DNA of 64,000 nucleotides from Allolucifera butyrica (GTDB lineage Bacteria > Bacillota > Negativicutes > Sporomusales > UPPP01): positions 79,667 through 143,666 of the forward strand of contig NZ_UPPP01000061.1 in assembly GCF_900476375.1 (NCBI RefSeq), given 5' to 3'. The notes beneath the pieces are model-generated. The model had not been told where the DNA came from, searched no databases, and worked only from the letters and a program-made list of their open reading frames with translations. Numbering within the stretch: the stretch's first letter is position 1; every line of letters begins with the position of its first letter. A program made the position numbers and the translations under genes. Shown here in pieces: positions 18,921 through 27,356 of the stretch.

Positions 18921-19397
18921 ATGAAACGTAGAATCTTTTTACTTGTTATTTTTTTACTAGTTCTTTTAACTACAACCGGATTTGCCGCTAAACCCGTTAT
19001 TCGAGCCGACAATACATATTTTGACATCAATACGGGTTTGTATGTACTCAATGGGAATGTATATATTCAAGTTAACAACCGTATTATCACCGCCGGTCAG
19101 GCTAAAGTCAATGTTGCCGGCCTTGAAGTATGGGGTTCCGGCGGCGTTACCGTAACCCAGGACGATATTAACTTTACGGGTGACAGTGTTTATGTTTATG
19201 GTGCTCAAGACCAAGCCAAAATTGACGGCGGTGTTAAGCTGACCCGTACAGGCTTAACAATCACGGCGGATCAGGTAGACTTTAACTGGCAAAATAAAAT
19301 TGCCGTGTTTAGCGGTCATGTACAGGTGTCGCAAAACGGCAACGCGTACAGTGCCGACAGTGTAAATTATAATGTTGCAACCAATACCATTTTATAA
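18921..19397 (+). CDS. LptA/OstA-like secreted protein
   Basis: This 158-residue protein has a clear signal peptide (MKRRIFLLVIFLLVLLTTTG, cleavage near FAAKP). After it come repeating beta-strand units typical of OstA/LptA: FDINTGLYVLNGNVYIQ, ADQVDFNWQNKIAVFSGHVQ and SADSVNYNVATNTI. LptA bridges lipopolysaccharide across the periplasm, so the protein points to an outer membrane. It is a lone plus-strand gene between dgt and ppsR with its own extended -10 promoter and terminator, not in an lpt operon. It may be a divergent paralogue with another envelope role. Confidence 0.8.
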   Translation: MKRRIFLLVIFLLVLLTTTGFAAKPVIRADNTYFDINTGLYVLNGNVYIQVNNRIITAGQAKVNVAGLEVWGSGGVTVTQDDINFTGDSVYVYGAQDQAKIDGGVKLTRTGLTITADQVDFNWQNKIAVFSGHVQVSQNGNAYSADSVNYNVATNTIL

Positions 19398-19405
19398 TAT
19401 GGACA

Positions 19406-19435
19406 ACCTCCGGATTTGCCGGAGGTTTCTTTTTA
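19406..19435 (+). terminator. Terminator of the LptA-like gene
   Basis: ACCTCCGG and CCGGAGGT pair around ATTTG and are followed by TTCTTTTT. Confidence 0.85.
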
Positions 19436-19438
19436 TAT

Positions 19439-19463
19439 ATAAAAGACCCTTAGGGCCCTTTCT
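19439..19463. repeat. Dispersed hairpin, copy F (variant), over the ppsR stop
   Basis: AAAAGACCCTTAGGGCCCTT continues the AAAGACCC...GGGNCTTT pattern and includes the ppsR TAA on the minus strand. Confidence 0.4.
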
Positions 19464-20277
19464 GTAATACGCAATTTTTATAAGCAATTTCCAGAAGCGT
19501 ATTGGCGGTTTCTTCAATTGCCTTATTGGATACGTCGATGACCGGACAATGGATCCGGTCCATAATTGATTTGGCATAGTGTAATTCTTCCTCAATCCGT
19601 TCGACATTGGCATATTTGGAATCCGGTCCCAAACCCATGATTCTTAAACGCTCCGAACGAATGCTATTCAGTTTTTGGGGATCGATGATTAAACCTACGA
19701 CCCGTTGCGGCGATACCTCAAATAATTCCTCCGGCGGTGGAATCTCCGGCACTAACGGTACGTTGGCAACTTTGAGTTTTTTATGGGCCAAATACATGCT
19801 TAAGGGAGTTTTAGAAGTACGGGATACGCCGATAATAACCATGTCGGCTTTCAATAGACCCCACGGATTTTTTCCGTCATCATATTTTACGGCAAATTCT
19901 ACCGCTTCCACCCGTTTAAAATATTCCTGGTCTAATTTATGCATTAAACCTGGTTTTAACCTGGGAGGCGACTGCACAATATTTTGCACTCCGGAAATCA
20001 TCGGCCCCATGATATCAACCGTAGGAATATTATGCTGCGAAGCTTGTGCTGTCAATGCGTCCCTTAAGTCAGGCGACACCAGGGTATGACAAATAACGCA
20101 GGTATGACGGACGGCCTCCTCTACCACTTCCTCGATTTGCTGTACCGAATGAATGTATGGAATGCGAATAATATCCAGTTTTTCGGTGTCGAACTGGCTG
20201 GCGGTAGCCCTGGCCACCATTTCAGCTGTTTCGCCGATTGAATCGGATAATACATAAATAATTGGCGCAGCTATAAT
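19450..20277 (-). CDS. ppsR: Pyruvate, phosphate dikinase / PEP synthase regulatory protein (DUF299)
   Basis: This bifunctional kinase/pyrophosphorylase of about 275 residues switches PPDK or PEP synthase off and on. Features are IIYVLSDSIGETAEMVARA at the N-terminus and the P-loop-like motif IGVSRTSKTPLSMYLA. The expected N-terminus has no ATG, GTG or TTG. AAGGGGGT lies five to eight bases before ATT-ATA, so translation probably starts at ATT (20277) or ATA (20274). The only in-frame standard codon is a TTG 20 codons upstream without a ribosome site. The neighbour order glyQS-ppsR-dgt/dnaG resembles glyQS-ccpN-yqfL-dnaG of Bacillus. Confidence 0.92.
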   Translation of the reverse strand: MIAAPIIYVLSDSIGETAEMVARATASQFDTEKLDIIRIPYIHSVQQIEEVVEEAVRHTCVICHTLVSPDLRDALTAQASQHNIPTVDIMGPMISGVQNIVQSPPRLKPGLMHKLDQEYFKRVEAVEFAVKYDDGKNPWGLLKADMVIIGVSRTSKTPLSMYLAHKKLKVANVPLVPEIPPPEELFEVSPQRVVGLIIDPQKLNSIRSERLRIMGLGPDSKYANVERIEEELHYAKSIMDRIHCPVIDVSNKAIEETANTLLEIAYKNCVLQKGP

Positions 20278-20378
20278 GCTTACCCCCTTTTCCCATATTT
20301 GTTGCTGAAACGGAAACAGCCAACTGTGCAGCAGCAACTGCGTGTTGCGTTCATGACAGTTTTGTTTAACCTAAAAGT

Positions 20379-20398
20379 AGTATACGCTAAACGTATGC
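20379..20398 (-). promoter_or_regulatory. Possible promoter -10 with imperfect palindrome before ppsR
   Basis: TATACT (20379-20384 on the minus strand) overlaps GTATACGCTAAACGTATGC (20380-20398), an imperfect inverted repeat. There is no clear -35. It might be an operator. Confidence 0.3.
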
Positions 20399-20429
20399 TA
20401 AATCCTCTATTTTAAGCAGACTTATACTT

Positions 20430-20463
20430 AAAACAAAAACCCCGTCATCGGGGTTTTTGTTTT
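20430..20463. terminator. Strong bidirectional-type terminator after glyS
   Basis: AAAACAAAAACCCC and GGGGTTTTTGTTTT form a 14-bp stem around GTCATC. It serves glyS on the minus strand. Confidence 0.88.
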
Positions 20464-20502
20464 GGAATATGATGGGATTGTCAATTCTTGCGCCATGAGC
20501 CG

Positions 20503-20529
20503 GAAACCGCGCAACGGTTTTTCTTATAT
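20503..20529. repeat. Dispersed hairpin, copy G, over the glyS stop
   Basis: AAACCGCGCAACGGTTTTTC followed by TTATATGAT. On the minus strand ATATAAGAAAAACCG starts within the glyS stop codon region. Confidence 0.5.
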
Positions 20530-22584
20530 GATAATTTTACTTACATCGGCCAGGGAAGCGGTAAGTCCGGTTATCGCTTTTAACAATGCCAAGCGGTTGT
20601 TACGGATATTTAGGTCTTCAACCATAACCATTACGGCCCCGAAAAAGGCGTCAATCGTAGCCGCCATTTCTGCCATAACCGTTAAAATCTCTTCATAGTC
20701 CTGCCGGACCCTTAAGGCATCAATTTTAGTGCGTGCTTCCTCATAAGCCAAATATAATTTTTTTTCCGCCTCATCCATAAACAAATCGGTATTTATGGCA
20801 GCAGCGGCAAAGTTCTTTACCAGATTGCCTGCCCGCGAAAAGGCCTGTACCGCCTTTGAGAGCGCATCGGTACCGGTAATTGCCGCAATAGCCTTTGCTC
20901 TGCACCAGGCGTCGTAGATATTATCTGTTCCAGCCGTTATGACTGCGTCAATAACATCATAGCGTACACCTTCATCAGCTAAAATGTTTCTTAGCCGCAG
21001 CCGGAAAAATTCTGTAACCTCCTGCAATAACCGCTCACGCCGTTCCGGATCATGAGTCTGCAGTAAATCCATAGTCTTTTGTACCAATGCCGGCAAAGAT
21101 AACTGCAGTTGTGCCCGGATCATAATATTGGCGATTCCCAGCGCCTGGCGCCGCAAAGCAAACGGATCCTGTGAACCGGAAGGAATTAATCCACGGCTGA
21201 AGGTCGCGACAATATTGTCTAGTTTATCGGCAATACTAATAATTCTGCCGGCAATCTGCTCCGGCAGGGCATCCCCCGCAAACCGGGGCAGGTAATGTTC
21301 AAATATGGCGTCGGCCACAATCGCATTCTCGCCGTTTAAACGGGCATATTCGCGCCCCATTACACCCTGCAGTTCGGTAAATTCGTACACCATGCCGGTG
21401 ACTAAATCCGCTTTCGCTAAATGGGCGCCCTGTTTAATGAGCGGCAAAAGATCGGCTGCAACGCCCATATTTTGCGCAATGAATACGGAGAGCTGTTCCA
21501 GGCGAAGCGTTTTATCATACAGTGTACCTAATCCTTCTTGGAACACTATGGTTTTAAGACGTTCGACCCGGTCACGCAAAGGAACTTTTTTATCCTCTTC
21601 GAAAAAGAATTTAGCGTCCGCCAAACGCGCTTTCAATACCCGTTCATTACCATGACGCACAATATCAATGTAATCGGCTCCTCCGTTCCGTACGGTAATA
21701 AAAGCGGGCAAAAGCTTGCCGTCCTGGCTGAACACCGGAAAATATCGCTGGTGTTCCCGCATGGGAGTAATCACCGCTTCCGGCGGCAGTGCCAAATATT
21801 TCTCCTCAAAAGAGCCGCACAATGCTGTGGGATATTCTACAAGGTATATAACTTCTTCTAAGAGATCCTCATCAATGTTGGCAATACCGCCCTGCTGGGT
21901 TGCTATTTTTACGATCTGTTCGCGGATTACCTGTCGGCGAATCGTTTGATCAACCATGACATGGTTGGCGGCCAGTTTAGCGAAATAATCATCGGCTGAA
22001 TTTACAACAATATCACCCTTACTTAAGAAACGGTGCCCCCGTGTCTTATTGCCGGAAGAAACACCGGCGATGGTGAACGGAATGACCTCGCTTCCATAAA
22101 GGGCAAGCAGCCAGCGTATCGGTCGGGCAAAACGCAGGTCCAAATCACCCCAGCGCATATTTTTCGGAAAACTGATGCTGTGAATCATTTCCGGTAAAAG
22201 GCTGGGCAACAGGCCGGCGACGGCCTGTCCAACTTCTTGAACGACTGCATATACATAACCGTCTTTCTCTACCAGGTTCGCTACAGCAACGCCCTGTCCC
22301 CTGGCAAAGCCTTGTGCAGCTTTTGTCGGTTGTCCGGCAGCATCAAAGGCAATTTTTACGGAAGGTCCCTTGTTTTCACTTTTTCTATCGGCCTGCTGTT
22401 CCGCCATATCCCGCACGATAAGGGACAGCCGCCGCGGGGTGCCCACCGTTTGAATCTCCCGGTAAGAAATACGCTGTTCACTTAGTTTCTCTTGGGCTAT
22501 TTTTTCTAGTTGAGCCAAAGCACCGGGCATAAACTTTGCCGGAATTTCTTCGGTGCCGATTTCCAACAGTAAATCTTTACTCAT
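20524..22584 (-). CDS. glyS: Glycyl-tRNA synthetase beta subunit
   Basis: This is the tRNA-binding subunit of the alpha2beta2 bacterial GlyRS, 686 residues. The N-terminus [19 protein letters not shown] is diagnostic, followed by [25 protein letters not shown] and [23 protein letters not shown] and the HD-like [19 protein letters not shown] come next, with a C-terminal anticodon-binding DALR-type region. It overlaps the glyQ end by eight bases (ATGAGTAA), so the subunits are translationally coupled at equal dosage. A strong terminator follows. Confidence 0.98.
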   Translation of the reverse strand: MSKDLLLEIGTEEIPAKFMPGALAQLEKIAQEKLSEQRISYREIQTVGTPRRLSLIVRDMAEQQADRKSENKGPSVKIAFDAAGQPTKAAQGFARGQGVAVANLVEKDGYVYAVVQEVGQAVAGLLPSLLPEMIHSISFPKNMRWGDLDLRFARPIRWLLALYGSEVIPFTIAGVSSGNKTRGHRFLSKGDIVVNSADDYFAKLAANHVMVDQTIRRQVIREQIVKIATQQGGIANIDEDLLEEVIYLVEYPTALCGSFEEKYLALPPEAVITPMREHQRYFPVFSQDGKLLPAFITVRNGGADYIDIVRHGNERVLKARLADAKFFFEEDKKVPLRDRVERLKTIVFQEGLGTLYDKTLRLEQLSVFIAQNMGVAADLLPLIKQGAHLAKADLVTGMVYEFTELQGVMGREYARLNGENAIVADAIFEHYLPRFAGDALPEQIAGRIISIADKLDNIVATFSRGLIPSGSQDPFALRRQALGIANIMIRAQLQLSLPALVQKTMDLLQTHDPERRERLLQEVTEFFRLRLRNILADEGVRYDVIDAVITAGTDNIYDAWCRAKAIAAITGTDALSKAVQAFSRAGNLVKNFAAAAINTDLFMDEAEKKLYLAYEEARTKIDALRVRQDYEEILTVMAEMAATIDAFFGAVMVMVEDLNIRNNRLALLKAITGLTASLADVSKIII

Positions 22585-23461
22585 GATTCTTTGCCTCCTT
22601 TAAGAGAGGGAATCCCAGCTTTTCTCTTTGCTCCAAATATCCCTGGGCACAAAGCCTGGCCATATTTCGCACTCTGCCGATAAACGCCGTTCGCTCGCTT
22701 ACACTGATGGCACCACGGGCGTCAAGTAAATTAAACGCATGGGAGCATTTCAAAACATAATCATACGCCGGCAGGACAAAACCCGCATTCACAACCCGGA
22801 TCGCTTCTTTTTCATACATATCAAACAGTTGGAATAATAATTGGGTATCGGCAATTTCGAAGTTGTAATGAGACTGTTCCACTTCATTCCGGTGAAATAC
22901 ATCACCGTAAGTAATCCCGTCAACCCATTCAATATCAAATACATTTTCCTTGCCTTGTATATACATGGTTAAACGTTCCAGGCCATACGTAATTTCAACC
23001 GATACGGGCTTTACATCGATACTGCCTACCTGCTGGAAATAAGTAAATTGGGTAATTTCCATACCATCCAGCCAGACTTCCCAACCCAATCCCCAGGCTC
23101 CCAGGGTAGGAGACTCCCAGTTGTCTTCCACAAACCGGATATCATGTTTACCGGGATCAATGCCCAAACGGGCCAGACTGGCGAGATATAGTTCCTGAAT
23201 ATTGGCTGGTGAAGGTTTCATGATCACTTGATACTGATGGTGCTGAAACAGACGGTTGGGATTATCACCGTAGCGGCCGTCGGTTGGACGTCTTGACGGC
23301 TCAACATAAGCCACATTCCATGGTTCCGGTCCCAAAGCACGCAAAAAAGTGGCTGGATTCATTGTTCCGGCCCCTTTTTCCACATCATAAGGCTGTTGAA
23401 TGATGCATTTTTGTTCGGCCCAGAAGTTCTGCAGCGTCAGAATGACTTCCTGAAAGGTCAT
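22577..23461 (-). CDS. glyQ: Glycyl-tRNA synthetase alpha subunit
   Basis: This is the catalytic subunit of GlyRS, 294 residues, which activates glycine with ATP. Diagnostic blocks are [75 protein letters not shown] and [20 protein letters not shown]. It is preceded by a full T-box leader with promoter, so its transcription should rise when tRNA-Gly is uncharged. Confidence 0.98.
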   Translation of the reverse strand: MTFQEVILTLQNFWAEQKCIIQQPYDVEKGAGTMNPATFLRALGPEPWNVAYVEPSRRPTDGRYGDNPNRLFQHHQYQVIMKPSPANIQELYLASLARLGIDPGKHDIRFVEDNWESPTLGAWGLGWEVWLDGMEITQFTYFQQVGSIDVKPVSVEITYGLERLTMYIQGKENVFDIEWVDGITYGDVFHRNEVEQSHYNFEIADTQLLFQLFDMYEKEAIRVVNAGFVLPAYDYVLKCSHAFNLLDARGAISVSERTAFIGRVRNMARLCAQGYLEQREKLGFPLLKEAKNHE

Positions 23462-23489
23462 ATTATCGCCCCCTGATTAATACTTATAA

Positions 23490-23743
23490 AAATAAAAAAC
23501 CCTCTATCCTCCGTAACAATAAAGTTACAGGGACGAGAGTCTATTCCCGCGGTTCCACCCTGATTGGCCATTTGACCCACCTTATAAATATGGCGAGCTT
23601 TACTTTTTTCAAAAGTACGCCGTACTCCTGGAAAATTTCCTCTCGCGGCTTGGGAGTGCCTTTCGCTTGTCTTTCCGGGCTCACACTATTCCCGGATCGC
23701 TGCCGTAGTTACAAGCTACTGTTTCCCGCATTGCGTTAATTTT
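23490..23743 (-). promoter_or_regulatory. T-box riboswitch (glycine) controlling glyQS
   Basis: On the minus strand the leader carries a long Stem I and the T-box sequence AGGGTGGAACCGCGGG (23546-23561). A terminator hairpin follows, running into TTTTTTATTTTT just before glyQ. The specifier codon read in Stem I is GGC (23658-23660), in AAAGGCACTC, matching glycine. Uncharged tRNA-Gly is expected to stabilize the antiterminator. Confidence 0.95.
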
Positions 23744-23748
23744 ATTTA

Positions 23749-23777
23749 AATATAACAAAAGAGTTCCGTTTTGTCAA
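23749..23777 (-). promoter_or_regulatory. SigA promoter of the glyQS T-box leader
   Basis: TTGACA (23772-23777), 17-base spacer, TATATT (23749-23754). The -35 lies just past the end of the DUF4342 gene. Confidence 0.88.
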
Positions 23778-23784
23778 ACAGAAT

Positions 23785-24222
23785 TCAGCGATCCAATTCC
23801 ACTGGCGGTACAACTTCTGTTTCGGCCGAATCAGGCATTTCTTCCGCATCGCCGCTCCGGACAACTTCGATAGTGCACCGTTTAAATACCGCCACCAATA
23901 CACCAAGAGCAGCCAATGACGGAAGAATTACCGCACCAATCGCACCTAAGCCGACGGGAATTTCCACTAATATTTTATCATCCTGCTTAACGCGGATTTT
24001 GTTAACGTTTCCCTTTCGGATTAACTCTTTGACCTTATCAACTACTTCACCGGACCGCACGGAGAATTCTTCTGTCCAGTTGCCCTGTTTCTTATTTTCC
24101 AGTGCAATTAATGCTTCGATAACATTTCCCCCTGCCTGTTCCAATGCCTCTTTGGCTTCCCGATAAGAAACCCCCAGGCGTTCCCGCAATTGGTCAATCT
24201 TATCCAGAGTAATCCCTTCCAT
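23785..24222 (-). CDS. UBA-like / DUF4342 domain protein
   Basis: This 145-residue protein has an N-terminal UBA/TS-N-like helical region (QLRERLGVSYREAKEALEQA, GGNVIEALIALE), as in EF-Ts. A DUF4342-type part follows: VVDKVKELIRKGNVNKIRVK, then ILVEIPVGLGAIGAVILPSL and a hydrophobic stretch that could be a membrane helix. The C-terminus is acidic. GGAGGG precedes the ATG. It lies between recO and the glyQS leader. The function is unknown. Confidence 0.8.
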   Translation of the reverse strand: MEGITLDKIDQLRERLGVSYREAKEALEQAGGNVIEALIALENKKQGNWTEEFSVRSGEVVDKVKELIRKGNVNKIRVKQDDKILVEIPVGLGAIGAVILPSLAALGVLVAVFKRCTIEVVRSGDAEEMPDSAETEVVPPVELDR

Positions 24223-24298
24223 AATTGTCCCTCCCGGCCGTTTTTTAGTTAGTGTTTCTCCGATTCGCCGTTTTCATCCATCAATCTCTTATGTGGGT

Positions 24299-25039
24299 TT
24301 ACACCAGTAAGGCGACATGTTTTAAAAAATTGATTGATTTAAGTGGCCTATCCAACACTTCCGTCAAATAACCAAGGAGCAGCATTTCTGCTTGCAGTAA
24401 GGCTGATTTATGAACTGTAAAGCTGCCGGGGCTGGACCAGTCAAGTTCCAGAAATCGCTCTATCAGCGAAAAAGCCGGTTCCCCGATTTCAAGCATTGTT
24501 TTGCCGCCGGAACATTCCAGACAGGTGCAGCCGCCGTTACGGGCGATAAAGTTTGCCGGAAAGCTTACTTTTTTACCACAAATCCGGCAACACCGGCTAT
24601 GAGCATAATAGCCGGCCAACACCAGTAGTTGCCAGGCTCCAGCTAAGGCAACCAGCCGGGGATGCCGTTCATGAATCAGGGAAAATGCCGCCGCTAACAG
24701 GGCAAAGACACGCGGCTCCGGTTCTCTTTCCGGCCATAGTTCTGCGGCCAGTTCCGCCAGAAAAGAAGCGTAGGCCATGAAGTTCAGGTCTTCCCGCAGC
24801 GCCCGGTTGCTGTTGATTATTTCGCACTGTCTGATTGATTCGTATGTTTTGCCGGCGGCCAGCATAACATCCACATGGGAAAAGACCTGCAAACTGCCGG
24901 CAAGTCGGTTGCGTGGCCGCTTAGCCCCATACGCGACGGCATGCAGCTTGCCGAATTGCCCGGAAAACAAAGTGACCATCCTGTCGGCATCTCCCCAATC
25001 GCGAACTGACAACAGGATGGCTTCCGTTTGATATTGCAT
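24299..25039 (-). CDS. recO: DNA repair protein RecO
   Basis: RecO loads RecA onto SSB-coated single strands, with RecR, in gap repair. The 246-residue protein has the OB-fold N-terminus (TEAILLSVRDWGDADRMVTL, LFSGQFGKLHAVAYGAKRP) and a zinc-finger pair CCRICGKK ... CTCLECSG in the middle. The ribosome site GAGG overlaps the yqzL stop, so the two are coupled. Confidence 0.95.
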   Translation of the reverse strand: MQYQTEAILLSVRDWGDADRMVTLFSGQFGKLHAVAYGAKRPRNRLAGSLQVFSHVDVMLAAGKTYESIRQCEIINSNRALREDLNFMAYASFLAELAAELWPEREPEPRVFALLAAAFSLIHERHPRLVALAGAWQLLVLAGYYAHSRCCRICGKKVSFPANFIARNGGCTCLECSGGKTMLEIGEPAFSLIERFLELDWSSPGSFTVHKSALLQAEMLLLGYLTEVLDRPLKSINFLKHVALLV

Positions 25040-25049
25040 TGTAAGAACC

Positions 25050-25184
25050 TCAAATAATATTAGTTTTATGTTTTAACGTTTCAGGGTGAAGAATGTCACT
25101 TTCTAAACACTCTCTGTATACCAGATAAGCTCCAATATGTCCGGTGCTTTGGAAAATTTCCCACATCAGATCGCGCAATAACAC
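25050..25184 (-). CDS. yqzL: YqzL family small protein
   Basis: A 44-residue reading frame starting at GTG encodes LLRDLMWEIFQSTGHIGAYL then VYREC, which matches the conserved core of YqzL (LLRDFAWKVFSLTG-x-AYLLYKE). In Bacillus, yqzL lies between era and recO, the same side of recO as here. AGGG lies about ten bases before the GTG. The tail (ESDILHPETLKHKTNII) is not conserved as far as I can tell. The function is unknown. Confidence 0.75.
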   Translation of the reverse strand: MLLRDLMWEIFQSTGHIGAYLVYRECLESDILHPETLKHKTNII

Positions 25185-25225
25185 TCTACATCATCCCTTC
25201 GCATATGATAGAATTCATGCCAAGA

Positions 25226-26566
25226 TTACTGCTCATTGTCGGTTTCCTGTGGCTGATCAAGAAGTGGTGTAGCCTTAACCCTTACAACCCGAAATCCGTT
25301 TACTTTTAATACCTCAAAATTGTAATCGCCGATTTGTAGAATGTCGCTTACCTCCGGCCGCCTCCCCAATAAACCGAAAATGTAACCGCCAATGGTATCC
25401 TCTTCATGCTCCTCAAGGCGGATATTTAAAAGCTCGGCAACATCGTCGAGAAGGACCCGTCCGTCGAATTCAAACGAATCGTCAGGAAAGTGCACAATGT
25501 CCGTTTCCTCATTATCATGTTCATCCTGAATATCGCCAACAATTTCTTCAATAACGTCTTCCATGGCAACCAAGCCGGCTGTTCCGCCATACTCATCGGC
25601 GACGACCGCAAGATGAGTTCGTTTGCGCCGCATAAATTGCAGCAATTTAGCTACCGACAACCCTTCGGGAACAACCAGAATCTCCCGCATTATATTGCGA
25701 AGGTCCTTTCCCGAGGTGCCGCACATTAACTCCAAATCCATCAGGTCACGGATGTGGATCATTCCCACGACATGGTCTTTATCTTCAACACACAGCGGAT
25801 AACGGGTATGACCGGTTTCCCGAACGACCCGGATATTTTCCTCAAAAGAATCATCTACGAATAAACAGACCATGTCCTGGCGAGGTACCATCACTTCACG
25901 GGCTAGACGGTCGGCAAAATCAAAAACATTATCAATGAGCTCGCTTTCCACCTGATCGAGAACCCCGCCGCGATGACTGGCATTCACAATCATACGCAAC
26001 TCTTCTTCGGAATGAGTCAGCTCCGCTTCATTCGCCGCTTTCATACCCATAATCTCTAATATTCCCCGCGCTGTCCGATTAAATAAGACAATAACGGGAA
26101 ACCCGATTTTACGAAAAATGTAAAGCGGCCATACTACCAGTAAAGCCAGTTTTTCGGTACGTTGAATTGCCATTGATTTAGGAACCAGTTCTCCTAACAC
26201 AATATGCATAAAAGTAATCAGGATAAAGCCAAGGGCAACACTGATGCTGGCATGGAGCCAACTGGAACCCGGTATATACTGTTTTGCCAACGGTTCTATC
26301 AGGGAAGCCACAGCAGGCTCTCCCAACCAGCCGAGAGCCAGGGATGCCAGCGTAATTCCCAGTTGAGTTGCTCCCAGGTACGTATCAAACGAAGATACTA
26401 CCTCTAAAGCCAATCCAGCCCGCTTATTCCCTAAATGGGCCAATTCTTCCAAACGGGTCTTTCTGATTTTGACCAGGGAAAATTCAGCAATGACAAAAAA
26501 TCCATTTAATAATACTAAACACAATGCGATTAATAATTTGACAGAACTGTAAAGTGGCGAATCGAT
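25226..26566 (-). CDS. CNNM/HlyC-CorC family membrane protein with CBS domains
   Basis: This is a membrane protein of about 446 residues: a DUF21 transmembrane domain (about residues 1-190, with LLNGFFVIAEFSLVKIRKTR and LASLALGWLGEPA), a CBS pair (REVMVPRQDMVCLFVDDS, LAVVADEYGGTAGLVAMEDV) and a C-terminal CorC_HlyC domain (FDGRVLLDDVAELLN). Such proteins are linked to Mg2+/Co2+ transport or efflux. No standard start fits: GAGGAG sits nine bases before an in-frame ATC (26566), giving MDSPLYSSVKLL. The first TTG (26524) has no ribosome site and removes 14 residues before the first membrane helix. Confidence 0.88.
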   Translation of the reverse strand: MDSPLYSSVKLLIALCLVLLNGFFVIAEFSLVKIRKTRLEELAHLGNKRAGLALEVVSSFDTYLGATQLGITLASLALGWLGEPAVASLIEPLAKQYIPGSSWLHASISVALGFILITFMHIVLGELVPKSMAIQRTEKLALLVVWPLYIFRKIGFPVIVLFNRTARGILEIMGMKAANEAELTHSEEELRMIVNASHRGGVLDQVESELIDNVFDFADRLAREVMVPRQDMVCLFVDDSFEENIRVVRETGHTRYPLCVEDKDHVVGMIHIRDLMDLELMCGTSGKDLRNIMREILVVPEGLSVAKLLQFMRRKRTHLAVVADEYGGTAGLVAMEDVIEEIVGDIQDEHDNEETDIVHFPDDSFEFDGRVLLDDVAELLNIRLEEHEEDTIGGYIFGLLGRRPEVSDILQIGDYNFEVLKVNGFRVVRVKATPLLDQPQETDNEQ

Positions 26567-26590
26567 AGAGCATCTCTCCTCGGAGTTTGG

Positions 26591-27166
26591 TCACTCATTC
26601 CCACGGGGCATAACAGCTCCAGCGGTCAGGACATATTGCAATGCACTTTCGCCAGTTACGTCTAAAGGTATTATGTCCCGCTTAGGTACCATTATATTAA
26701 ACCCTGCCGTCATATTCAAGCTCATTGGCACAAATACACAAACATATTCTTCGGTAAAATTTTTAGCTAATGGTTCGGTTAAGGTCGGCAAGACAAATCC
26801 TAATGCTTTTACTCCCGGATGGGGATAAGGAACAAGCACAGCATGTTTAAATAACTGCTGTGACTCAAATACGGCGGCGGATAGTTGTTTGACACTGTTG
26901 TAAATAAATTTGACTACGGGAATGGATCCTACCAGACGGTCAATATAGTTTAATATACTTTTCAGGATCCATAAGGAAGACAACCATCCAACCAGCAAGA
27001 TCAGTAAAATTGCGGCAATAAGCCCCACTCCGGGAAAATGGATGGGTAAATGACGCCCCAATAGTCCTTCCGCTACCGAAAAGATCTGCATCACAACAAA
27101 TACGGTAAAAACCATGGGTGTGATAACAATGAGTCCATTTATAAAATACTTGGATAATGCTTTCAT
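26591..27166 (-). CDS. DUF502 family membrane protein
   Basis: This 191-residue protein has two N-terminal membrane helices (INGLIVITPMVFTVFVVMQI and GLIAAILLILLVGWLSSLWI). The DUF502 soluble part follows: IPVVKFIYNSVKQLSAAV, VKALGFVLPTLTE, VFVPMSLNMTAGFNIMVP. The function is unknown; members occur widely in envelopes of bacteria and plants. It follows the era terminator and precedes the CNNM-like gene with a 24-base gap from its ATC. Confidence 0.88.
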   Translation of the reverse strand: MKALSKYFINGLIVITPMVFTVFVVMQIFSVAEGLLGRHLPIHFPGVGLIAAILLILLVGWLSSLWILKSILNYIDRLVGSIPVVKFIYNSVKQLSAAVFESQQLFKHAVLVPYPHPGVKALGFVLPTLTEPLAKNFTEEYVCVFVPMSLNMTAGFNIMVPKRDIIPLDVTGESALQYVLTAGAVMPRGNE

Positions 27167-27221
27167 AATACACCTCTATTACAAATCATACCATTCCTGC
27201 GATTTCCGGTCAATAAAACAA

Positions 27222-27246
27222 ATAACTACCGGCAGCCGGTAGTTAT
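27222..27246 (-). terminator. Terminator after era
   Basis: ATAACTACCGGC and GCCGGTAGTTAT form the stem, with TTTGTTTTATTG following on the minus strand. Confidence 0.75.
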
Positions 27247-27261
27247 CACCCAAATCCTTAC

Positions 27262-27317
27262 TATCCCACTTTTCGCAGTCCTTTTTCATTCGACAATAAT
27301 TGTCTCCATAAGTTCAG
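27262..27317 (-). repeat. Short copy of the dispersed intergenic repeat
   Basis: On the minus strand it reads CTGAACTTATGG-A-GACAATTATTGTCGA and then AAGGACTGCGAAAAGTGGG. Both arms match 4731-4871 with a few substitutions, but the centre is reduced to the palindrome GACAATTATTGTC. Confidence 0.7.
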
Positions 27318-27356
27318 GGGCGAAATGTGGTACTATGTTGAATTAAGACAGAAAGA

